From positions 52,780,166 to 52,844,165 of the forward strand of contig OX439044.1 of NCBI GenBank assembly GCA_949317995.1: DNA of 64,000 nucleotides. Reading direction: 5' to 3'. A model generated the notes under the pieces. That model was not told the DNA's origin. It did not search any database and saw only the letters and a program-made list of their open reading frames with translations. Positions within the stretch are counted from its first letter, which is position 1. Each line of letters begins with the position of its first letter. The position numbers were made by a program, and so were the translations under genes. This DNA comes from Acholoe squamosa (lineage: Eukaryota > Annelida > Polychaeta > Phyllodocida > Polynoidae). This document shows, piece after piece, positions 46,250 through 55,670 of this stretch.

Positions 46250-46454
46250 GTTTAAAAATTCCAGCACCACCCAGCGTGGTGTATGCCGTCCGAGTATATG
46301 AAGCCAATTGACCGTAAGTTCAACTGCTGGAGCTTATATACTGGAGGAAATGTTATGTGTGACGTCATAGAAACCCATGCGCCCAGGGTAAAGTAGTACC
46401 AGCGTATCACTCATTAATTATATATATATATACCCGGGGGTATATAGTCCCATA
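46250..46454 (-). repeat. Split direct repeat A2
   Basis: TTTAAAAATTCCAG...GGGTATATAGTCCCATA, matching 50456-50660. Contains AATTGACCGT, TTATATACTGGAGGA, a TGACGTCA-type CRE palindrome and a (TA)n tract. Confidence 0.93.
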
Positions 46455-46592
46455 AGTTAATGCCTTGATCGAGTGTACCAGTAATAATTAATAACGAGAC
46501 ATTATAATAATTATAACAATAAATATGGAATAACTAAGAAGACATTGGGTTTGGTGAGAATTGACTTTGTCAGTATCAATCCTATACATGCC
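46452..46592 (-). repeat. Split direct repeat B1
   Basis: Second copy of B, directly abutting A2 as expected for the circular-junction template. Confidence 0.9.
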
Positions 46593-46638
46593 AACAACCG
46601 CCAAACACAATGTAATACATTCCATAATAGGTATAGCA

Positions 46639-47400
46639 TTAATTCATTACATCTAAAGCCAGCAAACTGTCCTTAGACTCATGTAAGTATTTAAAAATAA
46701 CATTAGATTTCCAATTGGCTCGCCTCATAATATCCTGAACACTTAAGCCTGCATTTTTCAATAAAGTTGCACCACCATGCCTAAGAGAGTGACTCGAAAC
46801 TCTACTAGATAGACCACACTGAAAAGCAATTGCTTTTACCCTCGTATTTACATAGTTATATTGCAACGGTCTAGACTGAATGGAAAATAGATACCTGCTT
46901 TTCTTATAGGTCTTTTAAGATACACAACATAGGGAGACTTGCCAAATTGGTCAGTTTTAGATGTTATAACTTTAATCTCTATACAATCAGAAGAAACTTT
47001 AACATTCCTCTTTAAGAAATTATGAGGCGACTGGACTACATGTCCAACCCTGAATACACCCCTGTAACATAACAATATGGCAGACCAAAATACCACATCT
47101 TTCATAAGATCCAAGTTAAGTTTAGATTTAATTTGAACCATATCACTAGGACTCAGAGGGTAGGTTGTACTACCAGACCCCTTACACATCCTCTCAATAC
47201 CATCAAGGTTTTGTTTTTACCACAAAATTACCACTATAATCTATGTAACCTTTTAATTTCTGGTAGTACCACACAGCAGACAAATAATTTCTGACTGAAA
47301 TAGGTTTAATAAAATCAGACAGGTATACACAATATAAGGAAGCTTGAGACGGAGAACAAGGAAGAGGGGTAAAGTTAAATTTTTTACAATTTTTTTTTGT
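46639..47400 (-). pseudogene. Tyrosine recombinase, frameshifted
   Basis: The enzyme would cut and join the circular DNA intermediate at the target. In minus order: a core-binding region with SVRNYLSAVWYYQKLKG at about 47310-47240, then the catalytic domain. The first catalytic arginine is in LLCYRGVFRVGHV, the H-x-x-R box is HSLRHGGATLLKNAG and the nucleophile tyrosine is in VIFKYLHES. The two halves lie in overlapping frames (47189-46848 and 46866-46639), so one frameshift lies near 46860-46930. The catalytic residues themselves are all present. A stop precedes the first half. The B1 repeat begins 46 bp past the stop. Confidence 0.88.
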
Positions 47401-47448
47401 ACCTACTAAACTGTTGTCTGCGAGTTTTACGAGTGGATTCAGCTACAC

Positions 47449-48002
47449 CTATACAAGAATTTTTTCCTTCTCCTCTCCAACTTCCTGAAGTCTGCAATCA
47501 TAACAACACATGTTATATTCACTCAAAACCTTTTTGCATTTCCTTGGAACACCTTTATAATTTAGTCTAGACAAATGGTCAGCTAAGATATTATCCTCCG
47601 ACCTAATATACATAGAATATATATCGATATTATGGATAAAACATATCCAAAAGATCTCTCTTAACCAAGCCATGCACAATTTATTCTTGGATCTACCTGT
47701 ATTTAACATAGCCAAGACCTGCATGTTATCGGTGATACAATGAACTCTCGTATTACTAAAAACTCTCAACCAACGCTTCAGGCCCACCATGACAGGATAA
47801 AGTTTATATACATTAATATTCCTGTGGTGGGTCCTGAGATTATCTAGCTTAGGCGCTGGGGTAAAATGACCACAATTATAACATAGGGTCAGTATCATTC
47901 CAAGTACCATAGAGGTAATCCTTACCGAACCAAGCTCCAAAGCCTTGTATAGAAGAATCAGAATACATAGGGGTACATTCATTATCATTCAAAATGATAC
48001 TC
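47449..48002 (-). pseudogene. RNase H domain of the Ngaro-type element
   Basis: The first catalytic aspartate strand is visible in one frame near 47945 (MYSDSSIQGFGAWFG) and the rest in the frame of 47988-47449. The latter includes VHCITDNMQVLAMLNTGRS with the D-N pair and MYIRSEDNILADHLSRL with the ADxLSR terminal motif typical of DIRS and gypsy-like RNases H. The split between frames shows a frameshift near 47870. It degrades the RNA of the replication hybrid. Confidence 0.85.
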
Positions 48003-48999
48003 CTACAATTGAAAACTCCACAAAAACTCATTCCACCACATCAAGTCTTTCTGGGTTTCCTTGTCTAGCCTAATAACACCTCTAGTCTTAGCCCTGGCAC
48101 AGAGATCAAATAACCTTCTGCTGAAAGTCCTACCACCACGTACTACTTGTGAACAGAAAGACATTAAACCCCCAATTTTCTGGAGAGTCTTCTTAGATAC
48201 AAACTTCTTTCCTAAGCATTCATTTAGTGCCAGACTCAATTTATCTAATTTCTTTTGGGGTAAAGACAACTCCATACTAGTGGAATCAATGGTTATACCC
48301 AGGAATACACATATCTGGTTAGGTTCAGTAACTTTTTCCTTCGAAACAATGAAACCCATGTACTCCATACATTCAATCAGGATATTCCTTTTACGTAAAC
48401 AATCCTCTGCAGTTTTAGCAATAATAATAAAATCGTCCGAGTAAATAACTATCCTATCAACACCATAAAATTTTGCCACTACAGTAAAAAAATCAGATAT
48501 TCTATCAAAAATATATGGAGCACATTTCAGACCAAAGGTCAAGCGATTGCTCTAAAAAAAATTCTTCTCCATCACCAAAGTCCCAACTGAAACCTTGATA
48601 GCCCACATGTGGACCATACACATTGATACTTCTATAGGCGGATTTTAAATCTACAACACACATATAGTCATTTTTATCCAGTTGACATGTAACCGTATTT
48701 ATGGAGTTATAAGAGAAGCTTTTTGACGTAGTGTCCATAAAGTTATTAATAGATATCCCTGCAGGCATGCTACAATCAGTGATAGGTCTCAATTTACCAT
48801 TAGACTTTTCTATACCACCTAACAAGTGAACACACTTGGGTTTATAACCTGTCTTTGTAACCAAGCCTTGGGACCACTCGTCCCTGATAATATCACACAT
48901 TTCGCTATAGAACCTATGTTCTACAATAGATTTATAATTTTTACAATCATAAGCTGTATCACAGCCTGGGTCAACTATTTTGAACCCAAGCCACACCAT
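48003..48999 (-). pseudogene. Reverse transcriptase of the Ngaro-type element, frameshifted
   Basis: The minus frame at 48999-48505 carries fingers and palm: GLVTKTGYKPKCVHLLGGIE, LRPITDCSMPAG and the catalytic motif A YMCVVDLKSAYRSI. The frame of 48542-48003 continues with LTFGLKCAPYIFDRISDFF and the YSDD catalytic box in RIVIYSDDFIIIAKT, then FLGITIDS and a thumb/connection region. The two overlap near 48545, at a run of A residues (49 bases of shared region), where one base change restored neither frame. Motifs A and C are intact. The protein copies the element RNA into DNA. Confidence 0.92.
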
Positions 49000-49380
49000 A
49001 GGAAATCTGAGTCTATCTGGTTAATATTAATAATATCCGACTGCCTCAGAAAACTAGCTAGTCTGCAAGGTAAAATTTGAGCTTTTCTACCATAGATGAA
49101 ATGCTCACACTTGCAAATACCATTGACACAACTATCATAAACCCTGATGCTGGGGTCTATTAACACACTCCACTGAAAACAATGGATCGACCTCGCCCTG
49201 TACTGGGCTGCTATAAGTCATAAAAAGATTCTTGATATCTACACCAGATTCATGAATATCATTTTTATTATTCTCACACGAAATGATAGGAACGGAGGGC
49301 TCAGGAGGATCTACCGTATGTACTATATTAAAACCAGGCACCAATATATCAGATTTTAACATAGGACCCTGCCTAAGACC
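49000..49380 (-). pseudogene. N-terminal part of the pol ORF
   Basis: Frames 49362-49135 and 49166-48975 overlap and lead into the RT frame. They contain acidic and Ser/Pro-rich text then a Cys-containing DSCVNGICKCEHFIYG segment. No enzyme motif was recognised; it is the linker between gag and RT, broken by at least one frameshift. Confidence 0.6.
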
Positions 49381-49386
49381 AAAATT

Positions 49387-50410
49387 CTAGTCCTTCTTAT
49401 TCTTCTGGCACCTATCCTTGCCATGGCTAGACAAACCACAAACATCACAGGCATGTCGATACCTACATGGGTCCTCCTTACACCCCTCCACCCTGTTAAA
49501 AGCATAGCAAGTGCGTCTAGACTGCTTGGATTTGAAGCTTTTTGGTTTGACTACACCCGCCTTCTGGGCCTGAATCGTTCCATCATAGGATAGATGCCTA
49601 AGAATATCTTCACTTCTAACATCACTGAAAGACTCTACACCATCAGAATTTGCCCTGTTTTTAACAGATGAATCGTATGCCACTAGGGCCTTGAGAGTGT
49701 ATATCTTGGTTGAGGATTTTTCCACCAATACCTCTATGTGTTAAACTACATCGAAGACATCCTCCCCCTCCCCTATCAATTGTTTCATCATTCTTACGTT
49801 AACCAACAGCAATTTCTCAATACTATCAAGCTTCTCACCCTTTTTAAGAAAATTCTTTTGGTCAAACATACCTCTAGCTCTGTGTGCATGACGACGATCA
49901 TTTCTAGAAGAGATTGACCCTGTAGATGTGGAAGAATTAGACGAAATGCTACGGTAAGACGACGATCGACTCGTGGATCCAAGATGGCGTTGCCTTTTTT
50001 CTGTCACTATGGAGCCCACGGTAGTCAGGTGACCATTGTCGGACACGCCCCCATTGCTTGGTTACTGCGTCGTCAGTCGAATGTTTACAAACATCTCCAC
50101 GTGCTCGAGCTGTCTTCGTCTCACCACCCGCTATAGTAGTTGCACGGCTTAGCGCCTGCCCCTCCAATAGGAACTTGATATCAGCCAGCTGCTGTTCCAT
50201 ATGAGCAGTACGATCCTCCAACTCCCCAATCGTCTGGTCAACGGCTGAATCCAATGTAACCCCTGTAGCAGTCAGGGAAGATAGCTCCTGGCCACCCCCA
50301 TTGGATCTCACACCGCTCGAATTCCTTGAATTGGCTATATTTTTAGTTTTCTTAGGTGATTTCTTGGTTTTAGACCTTGGTCCGCCACCAGCAGTTCCTT
50401 TCCTACCCAT
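49387..50410 (-). pseudogene. gag-like ORF with zinc-knuckle-like C-terminus
   Basis: The likely start is the ATG at 50410 (MGRKGTAGGGPRSKTKKSPK), inside the 50476 frame and next to repeat A1. The basic N-terminus is followed by a coiled-coil-like stretch (IGELEDRTAHMEQQLADIKF). Near 50050 the reading shifts to the frame of 50046-49741, with a Ser/Arg-rich tract and KLDSIEKLLLVNVRMMKQL. After an in-frame TAA at 49741 the same frame continues to 49387. It ends in cysteine/histidine clusters (CYAFNRVEGCKEDPCRYRH, then CDVCGLSSHGKDRC) that resemble the CCCH-type finger plus knuckle seen in gag proteins of DIRS-order elements. It would package the element RNA. Confidence 0.75.
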
Positions 50411-50455
50411 AGTGTTAAGGTAGATACCGTATTTACTCGACAAACTGGAAAACCA

Positions 50456-50660
50456 GTTTAAAAATTCCAGTACCACCCAGCGTGGTGTATGCCGTCCGAG
50501 TATATGAAGCCAATTGACCGTTAGTTCAACTGCTGGAGCTTATATACTGGAGGAAATGTTATGTGTGACGTCACAGAAACCCATGCGCCCAGGGTAAAGT
50601 AGTACCAGCTTATCACTCATTAATTATATATATATATACCCGGGGGTATATAGTCCCATA
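50456..50660 (-). repeat. Split direct repeat A1 (5' end)
   Basis: Upstream copy of A on the minus strand, 205 bp, nearly identical to 46250-46454. The gag ATG lies 46 bp inside it. Confidence 0.93.
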
Positions 50661-50947
50661 ATTAGGCATAATTCTGCAAATTAGGGAAATTGTCATATTC
50701 TTCACATTCTTTTTCTCATAAAATTTGATTTGATTATCAGATTTTTACCATCTTTTCAACACATCGATTTTAGGTGTGGCTACAAATAAGCTTTTTTGAT
50801 TCTCCAATTTTGAGTGAAATAATATCAACAAAGGCACTGATTTCTGCCCCCAAATGCCCAAAAACATTCTATTTTATTTCCAAATTTGGAAGGTTTTCCT
50901 TCAAAATGGAAATTTCCCTTTAAGACGATTGTAATCTACCAAAAAAG

Positions 50948-51041
50948 TAGTATATAACTATTTTTGGTATATTTTCCCCCTTTTAGGCCATAGTGGTATC
51001 CCCCTGGTGGCCAGAATTGGTACTAATCCCCCTCGGACGGT
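50948..51041 (-). repeat. Third copy of the 10301 arm
   Basis: The reverse complement reads GGGGGATTAGTACCAATTCTGG then CCACCAGGGGGATACC, matching the order of words at 10301-10345. No partner arm seen nearby. Confidence 0.5.
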
Positions 51042-52329
51042 CCTTTTAACTTGCCTCATCACAATTGTACAGGTTCTCATGCAGAATGTTTTTCTTGCCA
51101 GCACTCTTGCCAGGGGAAATACAGGCCTTCTGTAGATTTCATCTTGATTTGAAAGAAGATGTAGTTCATACAAAACCAGACACAGAGAAATCAGTTTCAA
51201 CATACATTTTCATTTTCATTGATTCATTATCGATGACTTATTTATTTTTACGATTTAGGTGTGATCTTGTTTGTTGCAACGTTTTGATTAAATTAATCAA
51301 TCATCAGGCAAGATGCTAGGGTATGTTTACACAGCCCTGAGGCACTCTAAATGCTCACATTATGGTCAGGTTGATTGGCTTCCATGGTAATATATTATAG
51401 TGTGAATGATCAAACATTGCATGCATCTGTCATGTAGTAGAGACTAGGTTCACCTAGTATATCGTATTGTCGCCAGCAATGAGTATGATTCAAACAACAG
51501 GTAGCAATAAGATATATGACAACAAATATGAAGTATCAATTACACAGAGATGTCAAGGGTGTTGCTCAGATAGCCATTTACACCCTTAATCTTTTTCTTT
51601 CCCATTTTAATGTATTGGAATGGAATAAGCCATGAGTTGTTATCACGATGATTGTCCTGCAATAGGCCATGGCTTTGTCCAAAATATACTTGGACATGGA
51701 AATTGGTTGCGACTTATAGGGTGAAGGGCCGAGCCCCCCCCCCCCCCGTGCTGAGGCATAAGGACATTAGACTGAAAACATTTAACAAATCAATCAATCA
51801 ATCAATCAACCCCTCCCCACCTCCCGACGACACCATCAACACATAACTGACCACAGGATCATTTTAGATATGAGCTTAATATAAAAGTAGAACTACATTG
51901 TAAAAGACTGTGAAAGAGTAGAACCTTCCAAGGTAGCAAGGATATAATATTATTGTCGGATTATATTGGGCCAATGTCGACTTATATTGGGCCAAGCATA
52001 GACAAGCATGGGCCAATGCTCCATTGCTGTTTGGGTTATGTTTAATCTGAATCAATCAGAACAACAGTTGGAATTTACTGCCCTTATCTTACAGATACAA
52101 CAAGTTGGTTAGTGGAAGGAGCTGTGGATGAGTATAAATGATACCAAAAAGGAATACATAGGGCCCTATATTTGATAGCATTACTGCTTAGTGTACAGTT
52201 GTGGCTAAGTATACATGGTACAGGAAAGTAATATCAGGGACTCTATATGTATTAGCATTGTTCTTAATGTATAGTTAGATTTTGATTTGATTGGCCCCAT
52301 ACACTCCTTGTAGTAATAACATTCTGATC
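51042..52329. other. No recognised gene
   Basis: Contains an ATCA repeat (51787-51808) and a C run at 51737-51748. TATTGGGCCAATGTCGACTT and TATATTGGGCCAAGC are a short direct repeat near 51963-51995. Frames here lack motifs. Confidence 0.4.
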
Positions 52330-52655
52330 TAAGGGAGTGGTCATTATTTATCAACAGGGGGCGGGTGGTGGGTTTGAGGGGGGGGCGTAAAATTTTCAGA
52401 CCCCTCCCGAGGGGGGGGCTAAAAAAATTTTGGACCCTCTTGAGGGGGGGCTAAAAAAATTCACCCTCTTTTTAGCAAAAAAGCCCGCGCGCTACTATAG
52501 ATCAAAGAGGGGCGTGAAAACTCTCCGCGACTCCAGTGTGGGGGGGGGCACAAAAAATTTTGACTACCGTCGAGGGGGGGGGCGTAAAAAATTTTTGCGT
52601 GTCCGCGCGAAAACCCACCACCCCCCCTTGTTGATAAATAAAGACCACTCCCTAA
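52330..52655. mobile_element. TIR MITE with AGGGAGTGGTC ends
   Basis: The left AAGGGAGTGGTCATTATTTA plus TCAACAGGGGG matches the reverse complement of the right end over about 45 bp. The interior is built of GAGGGGGGG and AAAAATTTT blocks. Open frames on both strands (52430-52744, 52461-52658) are products of these blocks. A solo end lies at 7423-7457. Confidence 0.8.
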
Positions 52656-52662
52656 CACCCAT

Positions 52663-52812
52663 CACTGTTGAGAGTTTGTGTTATATGACAGAAACGTTTT
52701 CTGTAAATTCGCAAGAGAAAGTGCATTATTTTCAAATACCATGAGTCTTGCTGTATATATTCACAGGTTTGTACCTGTAGCTTCATGTGTACAATAGATA
52801 GCCCTGTATGAT
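52663..52812 (+). repeat. CTGTAAATTTACAG-family repeat, copy 2 left part
   Basis: Matches 26359-26500 (GAGAAAGTGCA, TTTGTACC, GTATGATTA). The rest of the copy resumes at 55276 after about 2.4 kb of inserted elements. Confidence 0.6.
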
Positions 52813-52915
52813 TACTCTCACATACTGCTATACCCTAGGCCAGCCAGACACCCTGCTACCGAATAGCAATGTTGAGTACACATAATGGCCCCACAAAGTG
52901 CTTTAAGCTAATAGA

Positions 52916-53021
52916 TCATGGATATGGGGGCCCTAGGGCTGTATATGCTGTATATACCTGAGCCGCGAAGCGGCGAGGGTATATACAGCATATACAGCCC
53001 GTGGGGCCCCCATATCCATGA
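52916..53021. repeat. Large palindrome with GC-rich loop hairpin
   Basis: ATCATGGATATGGGGGCCC...TATATACC is mirrored by GGTATATACAGC...GGGGCCCCCATATCCATGA. The loop is itself a GCCGC-GAA-GCGGC hairpin. Arms of about 45 bp with only a few mismatches. It may be a single-stranded-DNA hairpin element or a young fold-back MITE. Confidence 0.75.
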
Positions 53022-53025
53022 CCTA

Positions 53026-54145
53026 ATAGGTTTATACCACCATTTCCTCCATTTTGTATCAATTTCTTACCTGAAATCCAAAGAATATAGCCAGGCGAAG
53101 ACATTTTGTAAAAGCAAGCGACACGGCCCGGGTCAGCGCTCTGCGCGAAGCCATTGTTTTTGTTCCTGCGGGACAGGTACCGCCGTGTTTACACTCACTT
53201 TTCGTATGGAATCCAACCATGACGAGTCTTCAAATTAAAACATACACATCCTTAGATAGTCTAGATGATCCCTCCATACGTATTATGTCCAATATATTCA
53301 AAATAAATGAGAATCCATTGATTTTCCAAACCGGTCCGAAATTTTCGGCGTCTTTCTTGTACAACGAGCAGTTGACCTATATCTACATCCGGGCCACTGA
53401 CACACTTTCGCCGGACAAGGAGGCGGGTGGGAATGGCCGGACAGCGACTCGCGTACGTTGGCAAAATCAATGGATTCTCCTTTATTTTGAATATATTGGA
53501 CATATCAAGCATGGAGTACTCATCTAGACTATCTAAGGATATGTATGTTTTAATTTGAAAACTTGTCATGGTTGGATTCCATACGAAAAGTGACTGTATA
53601 CACAGCGGTACAAGGAACAAAAACAATGGCTTCGCGCAGAGCGGACACGGGCCGCGACTCGCGTACGATGGAAAAATCAATGGATTCTTATTTATATCGA
53701 AGAAAATGGAGACAATTAGCACGCATTCCTCTTCTATGGATCAAAAACTTCTTGGGATTTCAATATTATAACATGCCATGGTTGGATTCCATACGAAAAC
53801 TGACTGGAAACGTAGCACTAGGACCTCAGGTTAGAATTTATTTACTTTCGCACTGGAATTCATCACCGTTCAGTGTGGCGCTATGGCTAAGGCCTTCGCC
53901 TACCACCACTGCGGCCGGGGTTCAATCCTTGTACGAGTCGGGATGATTTTTCAATTGTAACAATGGCGAGGCTAAATTTCTATGTCCGCCAGCGTCTCCA
54001 AAAATATTCTAAGTCCAACTTGACCCGGAAAAAGTATATACCAAAAATTTCAAAAATGCACAAGGGTGGTATATGCAGAATAATGCACGGCTAAACTGCA
54101 TATAAACCCACCGGAAGTCCCGAAATCGTGGTATAAACCAAAATA
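53026..54145. mobile_element. Composite fold-back element
   Basis: The outer ends TAGGTTTATACCACC (53027) and GTGGTATAAACC (54131) are inverted. Inside, 53135-53327 and 53465-53655 are a long inverted repeat of about 190 bp (ATGGAATCCAACCATGACGA against its complement), and a third partial copy runs 53669-53800. The three apparent proteins here (53219-53527, 53261-53722, 53563-53946) share text only because of this palindrome. Confidence 0.6.
53866..53945 (+). mobile_element. tRNA-like SINE head
   Basis: Box-A-like TGGCGCTATGGCTAAGG and box-B-like GGGGTTCAATCCTTG at tRNA spacing, followed by TTTTTC. The stems do not close properly. It sits inside the composite fold-back element. Confidence 0.5.
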
Positions 54146-54416
54146 ACCTAACCTGTAGTTTCTCCCACTGGAGGGCAGCAGTACATTATTTGTTCAGAAT
54201 CTATATTCTTATGGTGACCGCCTCAATCCAGTAATGCTTTTGAATTGCAATATATTAATAACCTCAGTAGGTTCAATCTAGCACTATGCACAAATGTCGA
54301 TATATAAGGTTATCTGAGAAGAAACTATAGGAACAACCAGTTATATACACAGAAGACACCATACCTGTGTCTGAATCATGTACACAACTGTCTGGACTCT
54401 GACACTGACGCTAGCC

Positions 54417-54750
54417 GGGAGGCGTGGCGCAGTCGGTAGCGCGTCCGCTCATGGGCCGTAAGGTCGTGAGTTCGGTTCCCGGCTCCAAGTGTCGCCGTAA
54501 GGTGTTGTTTAAGTTCCTCCCTGCTCTGGCTAGGCTATGCCTATGTAGTGACGGATGTTAAAGAACCATTGCCTCAGTAAATGTGTAGGGGCCTGCTTTC
54601 TATCTTCCCAAAGATTCGGTCACCATTAGACTAGGGTCCGGGCACAACGCCACAAGGGTCATCTCACTTTGGTGTGGATACAACCCACGGGACCTCTCAC
54701 CCTTGAGTGTCGGCTGTAAGGAAGGCACGAGGTGAGATAAAATTCGAGCA
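54417..54750 (+). mobile_element. tRNA-Met-like SINE
   Basis: The first 70 bp resemble an elongator tRNA-Met: GTGGCGCAGTCGGTAGCGCG as D-arm and box A, then a CTCATGG loop, then GGTCGTGAGTTCGGTTCCCG as box B. The acceptor ends pair at six of seven positions, but the T-stem does not close and the anticodon loop is shifted. It is followed by a body of about 260 bp (GTGACGGATGTTAAAGAACC, CACCATTAGACTAGGGTCC, GAGGTGAGATAAAATTCGAG). The 3' end was not fixed. Confidence 0.75.
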
Positions 54751-54958
54751 GCAGCACTGAAGCTAGCATAGGTCTGCCTGCCTTTAGGTTAGTCCAGTGT
54801 TAAAACTGGATGATCATGAAAGCCTTTGGATGAGATGGTTCCCTACTTCTCTCACCTTCAATAATGGCACTTCACTGGGATTGGAGAATATTTTGTCCTC
54901 ATTAGGCATGTATGATTTGTAGTATCAATGTATGCATGGAGTGCACACATAGATGCTA

Positions 54959-55262
54959 CACTGAAAACCTGAAAGATCCGAAACTAGTCAGCGGTGAAGA
55001 CTTTAGGTCCTCCAGTTGACGCTACCTAAAACTACAGCTTTAGGTAGTCAAAATGATGACATTAGGTCATCATCCTGATGACCTGAGTCATTAGTATGAC
55101 AATACTGACAGTACAGAGTTGTCATACTGATGACTTAGTTTGTCAGGATGATGACCTAAAGTCATCATTTTGACTACCTAAAGTTGTAGTTTTAGGTATC
55201 GTCAACTTGAGGACCTAAAGTGGTCACCGCTGACTAGTTTTGGATCTTCCAGGTTTTCAGTG
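54959..55262. mobile_element. CACTG-ended fold-back MITE, complete copy
   Basis: CACTGAAAACCTGAAAGATC at the left is mirrored by GATCTTCCAGGTTTTCAGTG at the right. The arms continue inverted through AAACTAGTCAGCGGTGA. The whole 304 bp folds on itself with ACCTAAAGTCATC-type words, and TA flanks both sides. Two related copies lie at 23174-24399. No coding capacity. Confidence 0.85.
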
Positions 55263-55275
55263 TATTATACATTAT

Positions 55276-55670
55276 TATCTCAATGATAGAGTATCTAGCA
55301 GTGTTTTTTTTACCTATATATACAATACATTTGTTGTAGATTAACAGAACATTTTGCTGTAATTCTGCACCCATAGTTTCTTTAAATTTACGGCAATAGT
55401 TGCTGGAACCAGAGTTGCCAGCATATTTCTGTAAATTTACAGTATGTTTTGTTGTTCATTTACAACAAAACCTGCTGTTAATTCACAGAAAATATTGCTG
55501 TTTATTTACAAGACAATTCCTGTAATTTTACAATATGTTTTGCGGGCAATTTACAGCAAATTGATTTTATCTGTTTCTGAATATTGATCTTACTGCATGA
55601 TCACAGAGGTTGTTACTGTATGGTAACTGGAATTAGAGTTGGAATTAGAAATAACCCTACCACTAACAGT
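55276..55670 (+). repeat. CTGTAAATTTACAG-family repeat, copy 2 right part
   Basis: Matches 26770-27211 through TTGCTGGAACCAGAGTTGCC, CTGTAAATTTACAGTATG, CTGCATGATCACAG and ACTAACAGTG. Confidence 0.65.

Larger units (their letters stand above)
45991..50660 (-). mobile_element. Ngaro/PAT-type tyrosine-recombinase retrotransposon
   Basis: Read on the minus strand the order is A1 (50660-50456), gag, RT, RNase H, tyrosine recombinase, B1 (46592-46452), A2 (46454-46250), a 117 bp spacer, B2 (46132-45991). This A1-ORFs-B1-A2-B2 arrangement of split direct repeats, with no LTRs and no target duplication, is diagnostic of DIRS-order elements of the Ngaro/PAT kind, which integrate through a circular intermediate with a tyrosine recombinase. 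The copies of A and of B are nearly identical, so insertion was fairly recent. Yet gag carries a stop and a frameshift, and RT, RNase H and recombinase are each split by frame changes, so this copy is not intact. Confidence 0.93.

Noticed and set aside
53219-53946. Three overlapping proteins of 100-150 residues with similar text
   Set aside because: The similarity comes from the inverted repeat, and no domain or splice support exists.
54417-54489. Functional tRNA-Met gene
   Set aside because: The T-stem does not pair, the anticodon loop is shifted, and a SINE-type body follows.
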